Part shown: piece after piece, positions 26,388 to 35,143 of the stretch
Position numbering within the stretch: the first letter of the stretch is position 1
Layout: every line of letters starts with the position of its first letter
Translations under genes and position numbers: made by a program
The notes under the pieces: generated by a model
Told to the model about the DNA's origin: nothing
Database searches by the model: none
Seen by the model: the letters and a program-made list of their open reading frames with translations, nothing else
Source of the DNA: Ciceribacter sp. T2.26MG-112.2
GTDB taxonomy: Bacteria > Pseudomonadota > Alphaproteobacteria > Rhizobiales > Rhizobiaceae
Assembly (NCBI RefSeq): GCF_900492205.1
Contig: NZ_UEYQ01000020.1
Span: forward strand, 1 to 61,123
Direction of reading: 5' to 3'
DNA length: 61,123 nt

Positions 26388-27701
26388 TCATCCGGGGAAT
26401 CCGGCCGGCTGCATCGTTTCCAGAAGCATGCTGATCTTCATTGTCGTGAAGTTCGAATAGGTATCCGACACAGCATAGGGCAATGCGATGAGGTCCCCAT
26501 GCCGCATGGCGCCGCACGAATATACGACGTTGGGCACGTAGCCTTCGCGTTCGGTCGGTTCCGGTTGCAGCAGGGGATCGACCGTGCGAGCGAGGATGAT
26601 GCTCGGGTCGCCCTTGTCGAGCAGGGTCACGCCGATCGAATAGCGACGCATGGGCCCGACACCGTGGGTGAAGAGCAGCCAGCCCTCATCGATCTCGACC
26701 GGCGAGCCGCAATTGCCGATCTGCACGAACTGCCAGGCGAATTCGGGCTTCATCAGCAATTGGCCCTCGTCCCAATTGTGCAGGTCGTCCGAATAGAGCA
26801 GGAAGAGGTTCTCGCTGTCCTGACGCGCGATCATCGCATAACGCCCGTTGATCCGCCGGGGAAACAGCGCCATGCCCTTGTTGCGGGCGGCCGGACCGCG
26901 CAGCGGCGTCAGGGTGAAGTTGAGGAAATCCTGCGTTTCCAGAAGCTCGGACCGGATCCCCGCGCCGTTATAGGCCGTGTAGGTCGCGTAATAGACGGTC
27001 TTGCCCTCATCCTCGAAGGCGACGAAGCGCGCGTCCTCGATCCCGTTCGACTGCGCTTCAGTCACCGGAAAGATCACCCGCTCGCTGAGGTCGCTCTCCT
27101 CCTTGAAGCTGATGCCGATGCAGCCGGCCGGAGCGAGGCCGTCATTGGCATGAATGTCCGGCAGCCCCGCCAACCGCACCGGCGCGTCGATCGCCACAGC
27201 CCCCTCCGCATCGATCATTCCCGTGCGAAAGGTCAGGGAGCTGATGTGGCCTTCGCCGACGGCTCTGAGGCTGAGGATCAACCGTCGGCTGCCTTCCGCG
27301 ACATTCGACTGGTCGGGATGAGGCACGATGCTGGGATTGAACAGCGCGGCCGATTCGAACGAATATTCGTTCATGAAATAGGCGCCGATCAGTTGCCTTT
27401 GTTGCTGGCTGAAGGCGGGGTGATGGGCAAAGGCGTTCTCCATTGCATCGGCACGCAGCTCGAACTGGCGCAACAGGTTGCGATGCCGTCCCTCGAAATT
27501 GTCGAGGATGTCGTGCAACTGGTGGGTCGTCGCCACGGCATCGAGTGTCAGCACGCGATCGACGATTTCATTGGCCCGCGTCTTGTCGCGCGGGTTGAGG
27601 TGTTGCGGCTCTGTCGAGGGTTTGAACGGCCGCACGATGACCCGCGTCGGATCGGGTTTCAGATAGAGCGCTTGCCGATTGAGAAGGCTGGATTGGGCCA
27701 A
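26388..27701 (-). CDS. GH130-family mannoside phosphorylase-like enzyme
   Basis: A 437-residue five-bladed propeller glycosidase-related protein. The GH130 signature is present as SNGIEDARFVAFED (Asp likely the proton donor). Other blocks are GSPVEIDEGWLLFTHGVGPM and YVPNVVYSCGAM. GH130 enzymes cleave beta-mannosides by phosphorolysis, releasing mannose 1-phosphate; a few are hydrolases. It carries an N-terminal extension of about 110 helical residues. It lies between the GT4 gene (45-base gap) and the AGE epimerase, which could process the released sugar. Confidence 0.88.
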   Translation of the reverse strand: MAQSSLLNRQALYLKPDPTRVIVRPFKPSTEPQHLNPRDKTRANEIVDRVLTLDAVATTHQLHDILDNFEGRHRNLLRQFELRADAMENAFAHHPAFSQQQRQLIGAYFMNEYSFESAALFNPSIVPHPDQSNVAEGSRRLILSLRAVGEGHISSLTFRTGMIDAEGAVAIDAPVRLAGLPDIHANDGLAPAGCIGISFKEESDLSERVIFPVTEAQSNGIEDARFVAFEDEGKTVYYATYTAYNGAGIRSELLETQDFLNFTLTPLRGPAARNKGMALFPRRINGRYAMIARQDSENLFLLYSDDLHNWDEGQLLMKPEFAWQFVQIGNCGSPVEIDEGWLLFTHGVGPMRRYSIGVTLLDKGDPSIILARTVDPLLQPEPTEREGYVPNVVYSCGAMRHGDLIALPYAVSDTYSNFTTMKISMLLETMQPAGFPG

Positions 27702-27746
27702 GGAAGTTCCTTTGGTTTGGTGATCACAGAAAAGAAGGACGGCGCA

Positions 27747-30026
27747 TCAAGATGATTGCCGAAACTCGGAGGGCTGGGGCACCGGACGCACCAGGCGGGA
27801 GGCGCGACCGATCTCGGCGCAGGAGATGAGGTAGCAGAGCACGGATTCCGCCCCACGGTTCTCGTTCGGGCGGTCGGGGTGCAGCCCGTCGCGGCAGCTT
27901 CCGGTTTCCGGATCGACGAGCGAGATGCCGTGGTCATTGCCGCCGGTGAACCAGTTGAAGGTGCGGAACGCCGTTTCCAGCCAGGACTTGTCTGTCGTCG
28001 CCGCATCCGCGGCCAGGCAGGCCGAAATGGTCGCCGTCGCCTCGACCGGCTGCTGATCGAACAGCCTCGGCGCGTCGCCCAGGTCGAAGAAACCGTCTGT
28101 GCCGATCGGCCGGAACCGTCCGTTCTCGCCGGTTTGCTGCGTCATCAGCCAGCGCAGGGTCCTGAGGCCACACGCGACGAAATGCGCCGTGCCCGTCGCC
28201 AGGCCGGCGAGGATGAGCGCCTGCGGCAGACGGGCATTCTCGTAGGAGAGCCCTTCCTCGAACCAGTGCCGGTCACCACTCGAAACGCGCCGTTCCAGGT
28301 CGACCAGCCGCTCGGCCAACTGCAGCCGCAGGGCCTGGCTGGACTGGTCTTCCGGGTTGGCCCGGCAATAGGCGTCAAGCCCGATCAGCGCAAAGGCCCA
28401 CGCGCGCGGCGAATGAAAGTCGAGCACCGTGGGTATCGCCTGAGCGAAGAGCGAGCTTGCCCAGCGGCGACGGAGCCGGTCGTTATCGGAGAGCGCGCAG
28501 ACGCCGAGCGCCCAGAGCGTGCGGCCATGGCTGTCCTCCGAGCCCTGCTGTTCCAGCCAACGCCGATCGAAGCTCATGAAATTGCGAAAGCGATGGAGGT
28601 CCGCGTTCCAGGCATGCTGGATGAAGGCTGCGAAGGAGGCGGTTCGCCGTTCGGATATGCCGGTTTCCCCCGCGGTCGCCAGATGCGTGGCAAGGACCAG
28701 GGCCCTGGCATTGTCGTCCACGCAGTAGCCATGCGCCCTGTCCGGCACGGAATAGACCGCGTGCTGGACGATGCCGGTGTCGTCGCACATGGTATGAAAA
28801 TGTCCGAGCTTCAGCGATGTGATCTGCGGCGGTCTGGTGATCCGCTGGGCGACGAGATCACTGACCAGGCGCGGCCGGTAGGCGCTGCGGGCCTTCTCCA
28901 CGCTGTCCAGGTAAAGCGATGCGACCTGCGACCAGATCATCGACCGGCCGGTGTCATAGGCGGCCCGACGCATGGCCATGCGCCTGTCGTCGCTACCGAG
29001 CAGGGAGGCGATCGCCTGGCCGGTCGCGCCCGCATCGCCGAAGGGCACGAGCATGCCGCGCCCCTGGTCGAGCAGTTCCTGGGCGTGCCAGTAGGGCGTC
29101 GACACGACCGCGCTGCCCATGCCGAAACTATAGGCCAGCGTGCCCGACGTCATCTGCGCCTCGTCGAGATAGGGCGTGACATAGACGTCGCACATGGCGA
29201 TGAAATCGAGCAGTGTGGGGACGTCCACGAACTGGTTGAGGAAGACGACCGACTGGCCGACCCCGATCTGCTCGGCCCGTGCGCCAAGACGGTCACGATA
29301 GGCCTCGCCCTCCTGGCGCAGGAGATTGGGATGGGTGGCGCCGAGCACGACGTAGAGCGCATCCGGGCGCTGCGCCAGGATCGCAGGCATGGCATCGATG
29401 ACGACTTCGATCCCCTTGTTGGGCGACAGAAGGCCGAAGGTCAGGATGACCGGACGGCCGGCATAACCATGCTTGGCCTTGGCCAGCTCCGGATCATGAA
29501 ATGGGCGGTCAGGAATGCCGTGGGCGATGACGTCGATCTTGGCAGGATCCACGCCATAGACACTCTCGAGCAGGGCCCGACCCTTCTGTGCCATGGCAAC
29601 CACCCGGCTCGAGGCGCCCGCAACCTTCTGCAGCACCCGCAACTGGCCCGGCGTCGGCTCGGCCAGGATGGTGTGCAGGGTGGTGATGACGGGAACACGC
29701 AGCTGCGAGAGGAGCGTCAGGATGAACTCGCCGTCCGGTCCGCCGAAGATGCCGAACTCGTGCTGCAGCGAGACTGCATCATAGCCGCCATTGTTGAGGA
29801 TGCGGGCGGCCGTGCCATAGTCCTCGATCTCCCCGTCACGGATTTCGAACACGACGTCCTGCGGATAGGCATAGTGGAGCTTGTCGTCGGTCATCGCGAT
29901 GATGCGCGTCTCGACGCCGCGATCGGAGGCAGCCAGCGCGTGGCTGAGGTCGGTGGTGAAGGTTGCGATGCCGCACTGCCTTGGGAGCGAGTTGCCAATG
30001 AATGCTACGCGCCTGGACTTGGTCAT
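27747..30026 (-). CDS. GT4 glycosyltransferase with large C-terminal helical domain
   Basis: A 759-residue two-domain protein. Residues 1-380 form a GT-B glycosyltransferase of family 4: N-terminal FIGNSLPRQCGIATFTTDLS, DAVSLQHEFGIFGG, and the donor-site loop VTFGLLSPNKGIEVV-like segment (here ILTFGLLSPNKGIEVVIDAM) with YLDEAQMTSGTLAYSFGMGS. Residues 400-750 are helical and repetitive (CVDDNARALVLATHLA, DSHGRTLWALGVCALS, FEEGLSYENARLPQALILAG), resembling an alpha/alpha toroid. This pairing with GH130 suggests synthesis or remodelling of a mannose-containing glycan. The donor sugar is unknown. Confidence 0.85.
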   Translation of the reverse strand: MTKSRRVAFIGNSLPRQCGIATFTTDLSHALAASDRGVETRIIAMTDDKLHYAYPQDVVFEIRDGEIEDYGTAARILNNGGYDAVSLQHEFGIFGGPDGEFILTLLSQLRVPVITTLHTILAEPTPGQLRVLQKVAGASSRVVAMAQKGRALLESVYGVDPAKIDVIAHGIPDRPFHDPELAKAKHGYAGRPVILTFGLLSPNKGIEVVIDAMPAILAQRPDALYVVLGATHPNLLRQEGEAYRDRLGARAEQIGVGQSVVFLNQFVDVPTLLDFIAMCDVYVTPYLDEAQMTSGTLAYSFGMGSAVVSTPYWHAQELLDQGRGMLVPFGDAGATGQAIASLLGSDDRRMAMRRAAYDTGRSMIWSQVASLYLDSVEKARSAYRPRLVSDLVAQRITRPPQITSLKLGHFHTMCDDTGIVQHAVYSVPDRAHGYCVDDNARALVLATHLATAGETGISERRTASFAAFIQHAWNADLHRFRNFMSFDRRWLEQQGSEDSHGRTLWALGVCALSDNDRLRRRWASSLFAQAIPTVLDFHSPRAWAFALIGLDAYCRANPEDQSSQALRLQLAERLVDLERRVSSGDRHWFEEGLSYENARLPQALILAGLATGTAHFVACGLRTLRWLMTQQTGENGRFRPIGTDGFFDLGDAPRLFDQQPVEATATISACLAADAATTDKSWLETAFRTFNWFTGGNDHGISLVDPETGSCRDGLHPDRPNENRGAESVLCYLISCAEIGRASRLVRPVPQPSEFRQSS

Positions 30027-30157
30027 TGGAGGTTCCCTTCAGAACGGTGTCGTCGCTGGTCGGGAACGCCCGATTTTCCCCGACTGGGAACATGCGACTG
30101 TGGCCTTGGCATCATGCCTCCGGCGCGGACGGTGTGGCCCGCCGGACGGATCGTCAC

Positions 30158-30421
30158 TCAGTGCGAGGCGTTGGCATCGGCCTGGTCTCGTGCCATCGCC
30201 GCCTCCAACTCGTCGCCGTCGACGGCGATCCGGCTTGTCGTCAGCCCGGCACGAATTTCGATCACGGTCGCGGTGCGCTTGTAAGCGAGCCAGGAAATCC
30301 CGGTGATCTGCTCCTCGTCGTCCTGCACCTGATAGTCGCCGGCCGGCTGGAGCCCTTCCAGGCCGAACAGGGCGAAGGGACGATCGAAATGGACAATGCG
30401 TGTCTTGGTCCGAATGAACAT
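30158..30421 (-). CDS. Small conserved-looking hypothetical protein
   Basis: An 87-residue protein whose first half reads MFIRTKTRIVHFDRPFALFG and LQPAGDYQVQDDEEQITGIS, probably a small beta-barrel. Proteins with this pattern (FxxPF.L.G....PAGxYxV) are frequent in rhizobia, but none has a known function that I can name. ATG 30421 is chosen over 30625 because the upstream extension is Arg/Ser-rich and out of pattern, and GAGAAAG precedes 30421. It is 131 bases upstream of the GT4 gene on the same strand. Confidence 0.6.
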   Translation of the reverse strand: MFIRTKTRIVHFDRPFALFGLEGLQPAGDYQVQDDEEQITGISWLAYKRTATVIEIRAGLTTSRIAVDGDELEAAMARDQADANASH

Positions 30422-30941
30422 GTGCTGAGCTTTCTCTAGGTCCTGGCGCAATTGCCCTGCCTGCACTGCACGAAATGCTCTGTCAGCCCCGCTTGTCCGG
30501 GGCTTTCGGCGATGATGTCCGCCGTTTCCACTAGTGCGCCGAGCCAGCACCAAAGGACGCACGACCGACCCGCACTGCGGTTTGCTCCTGTCGTCCGAAC
30601 AGACAGCGTGGCCACGAGCCTGCAAGGTTTCTTACGGTCCCGCAGTAACGCCGGTCTGGAACGTCTTCACCGTGCGCAGAGCATCGGCCGTTGGCCGGTC
30701 CCGAACATACGGGAATTCATTGGCCGCCAATTGCGGCCCCGACCTCGTGGCATGCCTTCGTCAAAACCGCGCATGGGGCGTCGATCGATGGCACAAACGG
30801 GCATGTCTGATTGGCGACCTTGGTCGGCTACCATGATCTGCGGCTGCCGGTCTTGGCTCGTCCCGTCGCGCGGCATGGGGCGATTTCCATACCTGCGAGG
30901 GGCAGTCTGAAATAGTTCGGAGACTGTCTTCGGTGCACGTC
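30422..30941. other. Intergenic stretch, no gene recognised
   Basis: About 520 bases. ORFs on both strands here are Arg/Pro-rich shadows. No ribosome site, repeat or hairpin was evident. Confidence 0.45.
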
Positions 30942-31217
30942 TCAAGCGCTCCGTCCGAAGCTTGTCGGATCGAGCTCGATCATATCCCTGCGTCGCGATT
31001 CATAGGCCTTGCGTGCCACCTGGAAGATGTCTTTGCGCTTGCCGTCGAACGCAGAAAGGTAGTCCGTCTCGGTCGGCATCCGCGTGATCAGGTCGTCTGC
31101 CAGGATTGAAACCGGCAGGAAGAAACGAATTTGCGTGAGACCGTCGTGACCGACGAAGCGCACGCTGTGCCGACTTTCGTCATAGCTGCGAGATGGGTTG
31201 GGGAATGAGAGGGTCAT
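30942..31217 (-). CDS. DUF1488-family small protein
   Basis: A 91-residue protein with the DUF1488 layout: MTLSFPNPSRSYDESRHSVR at the N-terminus, a central beta-rich part with IRFFLPVSILADDL, and the C-terminal AFDGKRKDIFQVARKAYESR block. The family is widespread in rhizobia and its function is unknown. The start overlaps the stop of the 81-residue gene upstream by 4 bases, so the two are translationally coupled. Confidence 0.75.
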   Translation of the reverse strand: MTLSFPNPSRSYDESRHSVRFVGHDGLTQIRFFLPVSILADDLITRMPTETDYLSAFDGKRKDIFQVARKAYESRRRDMIELDPTSFGRSA

Positions 31218-31459
31218 ATGTTCGCCTCGCGGGAAGGGGCGAGCAGGATCCCGGCCAACAGAGCGCGCTGTGCCAGGGCAGAACGCATATCCACGAGGCT
31301 ACGAGCACCCTGTTGATGTTGTGCAATTACGAAACGCGCAGCATCCCGATCGCGGTCGGTCATGGGGTCAGCATAACTGAACCCAGCACCCGTCAGCACT
31401 TCGCGTAGGCGGCTTATGTCACTGGAACTGATAGATCCGTAGAAATCGTCGGAAGACAT
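31214..31459 (-). CDS. Small hypothetical protein coupled to the DUF1488 gene
   Basis: An 81-residue soluble protein (MSSDDFYGSISSSDISRLRE...) with an Arg/Asp/Ala-rich helical middle (MTDRDRDAARFVIAQHQQGA). AGGAGGACTTC just upstream of the ATG gives a strong ribosome site. It overlaps the DUF1488 gene by 4 bases. The C-terminal half, with its Ala-Leu helix, resembles small rhizobial plasmid proteins, but I cannot name a family. Coupling and the strong ribosome site make it a real gene. Confidence 0.65.
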   Translation of the reverse strand: MSSDDFYGSISSSDISRLREVLTGAGFSYADPMTDRDRDAARFVIAQHQQGARSLVDMRSALAQRALLAGILLAPSREANI

Positions 31460-32263
31460 GAAGTCCTCCTCACTTGGGGCCAGGGTGCGTGCCGCCCCGA
31501 AAGTGACAGTGCCCGTGCAATGGCTGTCACTTTTGTGAATATGGTGGCGCCACTAAAAATAGCAAGTCCGAAAAAAATAAACTCTTGGGTGCGGCGAAGC
31601 GGGTTGTCGCGCTCACGACACAAGTTTTCACCTTGCTCGAGGACCTGCTGAAGCCGGCGTCTCGCTGCCTCGTCCGGCAGGAGACCGAGCGCGCGAGCGG
31701 ATGAGTGACAAGATCGTCCTCGTTACAGGTAACGATGAGCGTGGCGGCCTCGTCTGTTATTTTCCCTCCGCGAGCGATCGTAATGCCACATTTGGGCCCT
31801 GGCTTTGGACATCAGTCAACAGCATGGGCCGCTCCGTCAGTTCCTTGCCCGTTCCGGCACCAATATTCGAGTTCGGCCCGCCATCACATAGTCGCGAATG
31901 GACTCGTTCGCGACCATAATCCCAGCAGGTTGGGTGTCGGCAATCGCCATCCCGAACTCGGAAGCTGCCAGTCGGCTGACGGCCTCGAGTCGGCCATTCC
32001 GCGACGCCACAGTCATGGCGCGATTGGAAAATTGATACTTATCGAAATCATATCGACAGGGTCGGTTGCTTGATTCCCGTCAAGGCGAAGACGCCGGCAG
32101 GCATTTGCTCGAGCCAGCTGCGGTTCACGCGCAATGACAGCTTTGCGCCCCCGCATTCCGCCTTTCAGGAAACCGCCAGACGTTCCCGGAAGCAGACGCA
32201 ACGATCTCATATGGAGCAGGCAAAGCGGTATCGAAACGAGTGGCCGGATGCGGCGGCCGGGCG
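31460..32263. other. Intergenic stretch of 0.8 kb, no gene recognised
   Basis: No convincing gene was found on either strand. A locally AT-rich patch lies near 31540-31590. This stretch separates the small-gene group from the divergon that begins with the LuxR gene and may hold the promoter of the 31459 gene. Confidence 0.5.
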
Positions 32264-33016
32264 TCAGATCAACCCAAATCTTGTTGCTATCGCCGTGGCC
32301 TGGGGCAGGGTCCCGGCGTCCAGGACCTTGCGTGCCTTATTGAGATGAAAGGCGACTGTGGCATGGGTCATCTCCTCCATCGTCGCGATATCCTGCATGG
32401 TTTTGCCCTCGGCGGTCCACCGCAGGCAGAGCGCTTGCCTTGGTGTCAGACTGGAGACGGAGCGAGACGGCTTGCGCATCGCCTTTCCCCGAAGGCAGCA
32501 ATGGAGCTGGGCAATGGCTGTGGCGGCAACGAGGTCGTCGACATGCCGGCCGGCAAGGCGCTCGTGCTCCCGAGCCGTGAAGCTGAAAATGGCCAGATGA
32601 CCGAAGCCGATTCTGACCGGTACGGACAAGCCGCAATTCAGCCCGTGGTCTCGCGCGGCGAGGAGCTGATCCTCCATGCGGCGACGACCGGCCACCTGAA
32701 ACTCGTCGAGGTTCCAGGTAAAGGCGCGCATGCATCGCCGCCCCGCCCGGAGGACGGGATCACTGAGTGACCAGTCTTCCAGAAGGTAGCGTTGCTGCCA
32801 GTTCGTCGCCACATTGGACATCATCTCGGCGCTGGAGGCGTGCAGGTTGAGGTAGACAAAATTGTCAAACCCCGCTCGTCTTGCAACACGTCCGAGCTCG
32901 CGCTTCAGCTCCTCGACATCGGGCGAGGAGGAGGCCAGATCGATGATCCTCAAGAACCACTTGTCGAGGCACTTCGTCCCATGGGCAAGGACGCGTGTGT
33001 CTGGCCGGCGCTGCAT
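32264..33016 (-). CDS. LuxR-family regulator with AHL-like sensor domain
   Basis: A 250-residue protein. The N-terminal half is an autoinducer-binding domain with the conserved aromatic and acidic residues in NWQQRYLLEDWSLSDPVLRA and FTWNLDEF (Trp, Tyr, Asp-Pro, Trp order as in TraR). The C-terminal half is a LuxR helix-turn-helix (SLTPRQALCLRWTAEGKTMQ). ATG 33016 lies one base after the stop of the PLP-enzyme gene, with GGAG 8 bases upstream, so translation is coupled. The longer frame to 33082 overlaps that gene. No luxI-type synthase lies in the window, so it is a solo receptor here. The ligand is unknown. Confidence 0.88.
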   Translation of the reverse strand: MQRRPDTRVLAHGTKCLDKWFLRIIDLASSSPDVEELKRELGRVARRAGFDNFVYLNLHASSAEMMSNVATNWQQRYLLEDWSLSDPVLRAGRRCMRAFTWNLDEFQVAGRRRMEDQLLAARDHGLNCGLSVPVRIGFGHLAIFSFTAREHERLAGRHVDDLVAATAIAQLHCCLRGKAMRKPSRSVSSLTPRQALCLRWTAEGKTMQDIATMEEMTHATVAFHLNKARKVLDAGTLPQATAIATRFGLI

Positions 33017-33017
33017 G

Positions 33018-34268
33018 CTAGGTGCTCCGCAGGATCTCGCGGCGAATGTCCCCAATCGCATCGCAGAGGCCGCGGATGTCATCTTCCTCGTGAGTGGCGG
33101 AGAGGCAGATCCTCAGTCCTGCCTCTCCGCGTGCGACTGTCGGGAAGAAGATCGCGGATGTGAAATAGCCCTTCTCGAGAAGCGCGCGCGCCGCGTGAAC
33201 CGCACGCAGCTCGTCGCCGAACCGGACGGTGCGGATCGGAAGGTCGCTCGGGCCGCCGTCGGACGGCAGCAGGTGGTCGAGGAGAGCGAGGTTTCGACGC
33301 AGGCCAGCCTGTCTCGATGCGAGTTCCGCCGTCCGGTGGATGGACGCCGAGGCCCGGGCCGCGCCGATCGCGGCAGTATTGAGTGAGGCGGAAAAGGCAT
33401 AAGCTATGGAAAAACGCCTGAAGAGGAGCTCCTGGGTGGCGGTACCCAGCATCAGGATGCCGCCGGATGCACCAAAGCCTTTGCCGAGGGAGGCGGCTAC
33501 AATTGTCCTGTCCCCGAGATCGTCAAAGACCGACCGGGCAAAGCCGCCGCCCCGCTCACCATAAAGGGAGATCCCGTGAGCGTCATCGATATAAACGAAA
33601 AGTCCGTAACGCTCCTGCAGGTCGCGAAGCTGTGATAGCGGCGCGCAACCGCCCATCGAATAGACACCATCGCACACATAGGCGACCTGTGGATGGCTGC
33701 GGCAAAGCGCTTCGAGCACTGCAAGGTCATTGTGGGGAATCGTTTCGACAGCCGTTTCTGCTGCGACCGTCGCCTTGTGGTAGGCGAGGGTGGCATGGGC
33801 CTGGCGGTCGAAGGCGACCAGTGGCCTGCGGCCCTCCGTCAGGTGACCGGAGGCGAGCAGCGGAAGCGCGCTCATGTTGGCGGCCAGCACGGTGGTATAG
33901 GTCAGAACGCGCGCATCGAATAGATCCGACAGGTCTTCCTCGAGTTCACCGAGCGAGCGAAAATTGAGGCGTGTCCTCGCGCAGGACCAGTGAAGCGTGC
34001 CCGCATCCTCCACGGCAGTGGCCGCGCCTGCGGCGATTGCCGGATGATTGTCGAGGCCAAGATAGGAGCAACGGACGAAATCGATGATGCGCGCCCCGCT
34101 TTGTTGAAGCTCCACGGCACGGCCAGGGCGTGGCGTTGCATAAAGCGCCATCACGCCCTGGTAATGGGCCGCGTCGAAACTTGGCCCGGCGCTGGAGATC
34201 ATCGCGGCGGTGTTGCGGAACCGCGGGACACCGGATGGATCGAGCGGCGTCTTGGGGACATGGGGCAT
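33018..34268 (-). CDS. Alpha-oxoamine synthase-like PLP enzyme
   Basis: A 416-residue fold-type I PLP enzyme related to BioF, ALA synthase, serine palmitoyltransferase and CqsA. Visible are the cofactor Asp and His in LFVYIDDAHGISLYG and the Schiff-base Lys in VAASLGKGFGASGGILM. The usual Gly-rich loop of BioF/ALAS (GSGGSR-type) is replaced by HWSCARTRLNFRSL, so it belongs to a diverged subfamily and is probably neither biotin nor haem synthesis. Family members condense an amino acid with an acyl-CoA and release CO2. ATG 34268 has CGGAG 6 bases upstream. It is coupled to the LuxR gene, which suggests a signal-molecule role. Confidence 0.82.
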   Translation of the reverse strand: MPHVPKTPLDPSGVPRFRNTAAMISSAGPSFDAAHYQGVMALYATPRPGRAVELQQSGARIIDFVRCSYLGLDNHPAIAAGAATAVEDAGTLHWSCARTRLNFRSLGELEEDLSDLFDARVLTYTTVLAANMSALPLLASGHLTEGRRPLVAFDRQAHATLAYHKATVAAETAVETIPHNDLAVLEALCRSHPQVAYVCDGVYSMGGCAPLSQLRDLQERYGLFVYIDDAHGISLYGERGGGFARSVFDDLGDRTIVAASLGKGFGASGGILMLGTATQELLFRRFSIAYAFSASLNTAAIGAARASASIHRTAELASRQAGLRRNLALLDHLLPSDGGPSDLPIRTVRFGDELRAVHAARALLEKGYFTSAIFFPTVARGEAGLRICLSATHEEDDIRGLCDAIGDIRREILRST

Positions 34269-34347
34269 AGCAGGCTCCGTAGCTGTCGATGCGGCGATTG
34301 AGCCATGCCCGGCAGACGGAAACAACGAAGCGCGTCTAAAGGAAGGG

Positions 34348-35067
34348 TCAAGTTTGTCCGAAGAAAGACTCGGGATCGATGACGAAACCGTTCGAGCGTA
34401 TTGTCTGGATCACGTCGTGCCCTGTCACTGCCCGCAGATGCCGCCTGAGTTTGCCGATATGGACATCGACCGTGCGATGGTCGACATGGCGCTGGCCGGG
34501 CCACGCGGCTGTCACCAGGTCATCGCGATCACGCACCCTTCCGGGTTCTTCAAGCAGACGCCGGAGCAGGCGGAATTCGATGGGACTGAGATGGGTCTGC
34601 GCGGCGGCGGAACGAAGCATGCGCCGATCGTCGTCGATCTCAAGGTTGCCATAACGTCGGATGCCCGGCGCGGACCTGGTCTCTCCGTCCGTCAAGGTGC
34701 TGCCCCCTGGACGTATCGCCCGAAGGCACATCAGCAGATGTTCCGGCGAAACGGGGCGCATGAAGACCTGGTCTATGCCGGAGCTGAGGAGTTGAAGAAC
34801 GTCCTGTGCCTGCTGCGCCGGGACCATGGCGATGAGCGGTGGCAGCGCGGAGTCGGATACCTGCCTGATCGCCTTGCAGAAGGCGAGTGTCTCCTGCGCA
34901 ATTCCCGTACAATCGATGATGATCGCAAGGGTCCTGGAGATCTCCGAGGCGCCCAAGGCCTCGGCATCTTCGGCAATCAGGGGCGCAAAGCCGGCGCCAG
35001 CCAGAATGTGGCCCATCAGCAAGGAGAAATCAGGGTCCCGGGAATGAATGACGACCAGGTCGGTCAT
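34348..35067 (-). CDS. OmpR-type regulator with degenerate receiver (copy 1)
   Basis: A 239-residue protein with a receiver-like N-terminal domain (1-120) and a PhoB-type winged helix (about 135-232: LSPIEFRLLRRLLEEPGRVR, RTVDVHIGKLRRHLRAV, IQTIRSNGFVID). The phospho-acceptor Asp (D52, IIIDCTG) is kept. The acidic pair is lost (IHSRD), the Thr/Ser position is not conserved and the Lys is Arg (VFMRPVSP). Canonical phosphorylation is therefore doubtful. No histidine kinase is adjacent. It lies between the ABC binding protein and the PLP enzyme and has a paralogue at the far end of the plus arm. Confidence 0.85.
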   Translation of the reverse strand: MTDLVVIHSRDPDFSLLMGHILAGAGFAPLIAEDAEALGASEISRTLAIIIDCTGIAQETLAFCKAIRQVSDSALPPLIAMVPAQQAQDVLQLLSSGIDQVFMRPVSPEHLLMCLRAIRPGGSTLTDGETRSAPGIRRYGNLEIDDDRRMLRSAAAQTHLSPIEFRLLRRLLEEPGRVRDRDDLVTAAWPGQRHVDHRTVDVHIGKLRRHLRAVTGHDVIQTIRSNGFVIDPESFFGQT

Positions 35068-35143
35068 GGCGGTTTTCCTCCGATGGCTTCACGGGCCGGT
35101 CAGCCGATGATTGCGGCTGACCGGAGCCCAGGCTTGGCCTGTA

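Noticed and set aside
26193..27755. 520-residue open frame on the plus strand
   Set aside because: Antisense shadow of the GH130 gene, with no family resemblance.
27756..30284. 842-residue open frame on the plus strand
   Set aside because: It is exactly antisense to the GT4 gene, is rich in Arg, Gly and Pro, has no ribosome site, and arises from GC-rich codon bias.
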